Of a stretch of DNA of 13,519 bases, positions 12,648 through 13,519 are shown one piece after another. The DNA lies in assembly GCA_964354135.1 (NCBI GenBank), contig CAYGZA010000184.1, forward strand, positions 1-13,519. Direction: 5' to 3'. Both the position numbers and the translations under genes were made by a program. The stretch is from CAYGZA01 sp964354135 (GTDB lineage: Bacteria; Planctomycetota; Planctomycetia; Pirellulales; Thermoguttaceae). Each line of letters starts with the position of its first letter. Position 1 is the stretch's first letter. The notes under the pieces are model-generated. The model ran no database searches. It was not told the origin of the DNA and was given only the letters and a program-made list of their open reading frames with translations.

Positions 12648-13519
12648 ATGATTCGCGACGACATCCGCAACATTGCCATCATTGCCCACGTCGATCACGG
12701 AAAGACCACGCTCATCGACTGCCTGCTGCGGCAGAGCGGGGAGTACCGGGCGTCCGAGGTGGCGGGGGAGCGAATCCTCGATACCAACGAGCTGGAGCGC
12801 GAGCGCGGGATTACGATCCTCGCCAAGAATATCGCCCTCTCGTACCGCGGCGTGAAGATCAACATCATCGATACTCCCGGCCACGCCGACTTCGGCGGCG
12901 AAGTGGAGCGGGTGCTGCGCATGGCCGACGGGGCTTTGGTCCTGGTCGATGCCGCCGAGGGGCCCATGCCGCAGACGCGGTTCGTATTGACAAAGGCCCT
13001 CGAGTGCCGGCTCAAGCCGATCGTGGTGATCAACAAGATCGACCGCTCGGACGCCCGGCCTCACGAGGTGATCGCCGAGGTCTTCGACCTCTTCCTGGAT
13101 CTGGGCGCCGAGGACCGGCTGGCCGACTTCCCTTATATCTTCACCAGCGCCCGCGACGGCTATGCCACCGGCGACCCGGAGCGGCCGACCGACTCGATTC
13201 ACCCCCTGCTCGACCTCGTGCTGGCCGCGGTCCCCGGCCCCGACGTCGAGCCCGACTCGCCGCTGCAAATGCTCATCACGACGCTCGATTGGTCGGACTA
13301 CGTGGGGCGGATCGGCGTGGGGCGGATCCAGTCGGGGCGGATCCGCCGGGGCCAGCAGGTGGCCCTCTGCCAGGCCGAAGGAGCGATCGCGCCGGGCAAG
13401 GTGGTGGCCCTCTACGTGTTCGACAAGCTCGGCCGCGGCGAGGTCGAGGAAGCGACCGCCGGCGACCTCGCCGCAGTCGTCGGCCTGGAATCGATCGCCA
13501 TCGGCGACACGGTGAGCGA
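12648..13519 (+). CDS. typA: Translational GTPase TypA/BipA (5' part)
   Basis: The first 290 residues of TypA/BipA, a ribosome-associated GTPase of the EF-G type involved in ribosome assembly and stress adaptation; the 3' end lies beyond the window. G motifs are all intact: G1 AHVDHGKTT (13-21), switch I RERGITI (51-57), G3 DTPGHADFGGEVERVL (75-90), G4 NKIDR (129-133) and G5 TSARDG (166-171). Domain II begins near 205 (LQMLITTLDWSDYVGRIGVG). The sequence NELERERGITILAKN and the phrase TPGHADFGGEVERVLRM separate TypA from LepA and EF-G. The ATG at 12648 begins MIRDDIRNIAIIAHVDHGKT, the normal TypA N-terminus, but has no clear Shine-Dalgarno. Confidence 0.96.
   Translation, partial: MIRDDIRNIAIIAHVDHGKTTLIDCLLRQSGEYRASEVAGERILDTNELERERGITILAKNIALSYRGVKINIIDTPGHADFGGEVERVLRMADGALVLVDAAEGPMPQTRFVLTKALECRLKPIVVINKIDRSDARPHEVIAEVFDLFLDLGAEDRLADFPYIFTSARDGYATGDPERPTDSIHPLLDLVLAAVPGPDVEPDSPLQMLITTLDWSDYVGRIGVGRIQSGRIRRGQQVALCQAEGAIAPGKVVALYVFDKLGRGEVEEATAGDLAAVVGLESIAIGDTVS

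Overview
The window looks like a chromosomal segment of a planctomycete, probably from the Pirellulales side of the phylum. The lineage call is an inference from protein style: GC-rich DNA, widely spaced genes on both strands, a secreted PQQ-type beta-propeller opening with a WPQFHGPxRDN stretch, an exported ADP-ribosylglycohydrolase-like protein, a Tex protein with large low-complexity additions, and several small proteins of a kind I associate with that phylum. No rRNA, tRNA, CRISPR array, integrase or intact transposase is visible.

Layout. Positions 1-2263 hold two minus-strand genes for probably exported proteins: an ADP-ribosylglycohydrolase-like protein cut by the window edge, and upstream of it a PQQ/BamB-like beta-propeller. 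A divergent gap leads to a plus-strand MFS-type transporter (2458-3792) that may be read from a leaderless mRNA, then a 70-residue CDGSH iron-sulfur protein (3870-4082). Positions 4083-4598 are a gene-free island with three different inverted repeats, one resembling a sequence at 968-986. Next come an unrecognised planctomycete-type protein (4599-5441) and, convergent with it at 3 bp, a HigA-type antitoxin (5445-5861). Its expected HigB partner survives only as a C-terminal fragment that still overlaps the antitoxin start as TGATG.

The largest gene is tex (6612-10100, minus): 1162 residues against about 770-780 for ordinary Tex, owing to an internal insertion of about 175 residues and a disordered tail of about 265. 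A small conserved-looking gene (6161-6649) overlaps its 3' end. A very good sigma70-type promoter (TTGACA-17-TACAGT) precedes tex. The right part carries an unknown 82-residue protein, a STAS-domain anti-sigma-factor antagonist, a LOG-family (lysine decarboxylase-like) protein with a GTG start and a consensus TATAAT upstream, and the first 290 residues of the translational GTPase TypA/BipA.

Most genes appear to be single transcription units rather than one pathway. tex, typA and perhaps the LOG-family gene are housekeeping functions; the 4.1-4.6 kb island and the decayed toxin locus at 5.45-6.16 kb are the accessory-looking parts. I see no convincing new defence or mobile system. The points most worth following are the expanded Tex with its overlapping partner, the inverted-repeat island, the eroded HigBA locus, and a recurring CGCTAYNNT -10 element with two probable leaderless genes.
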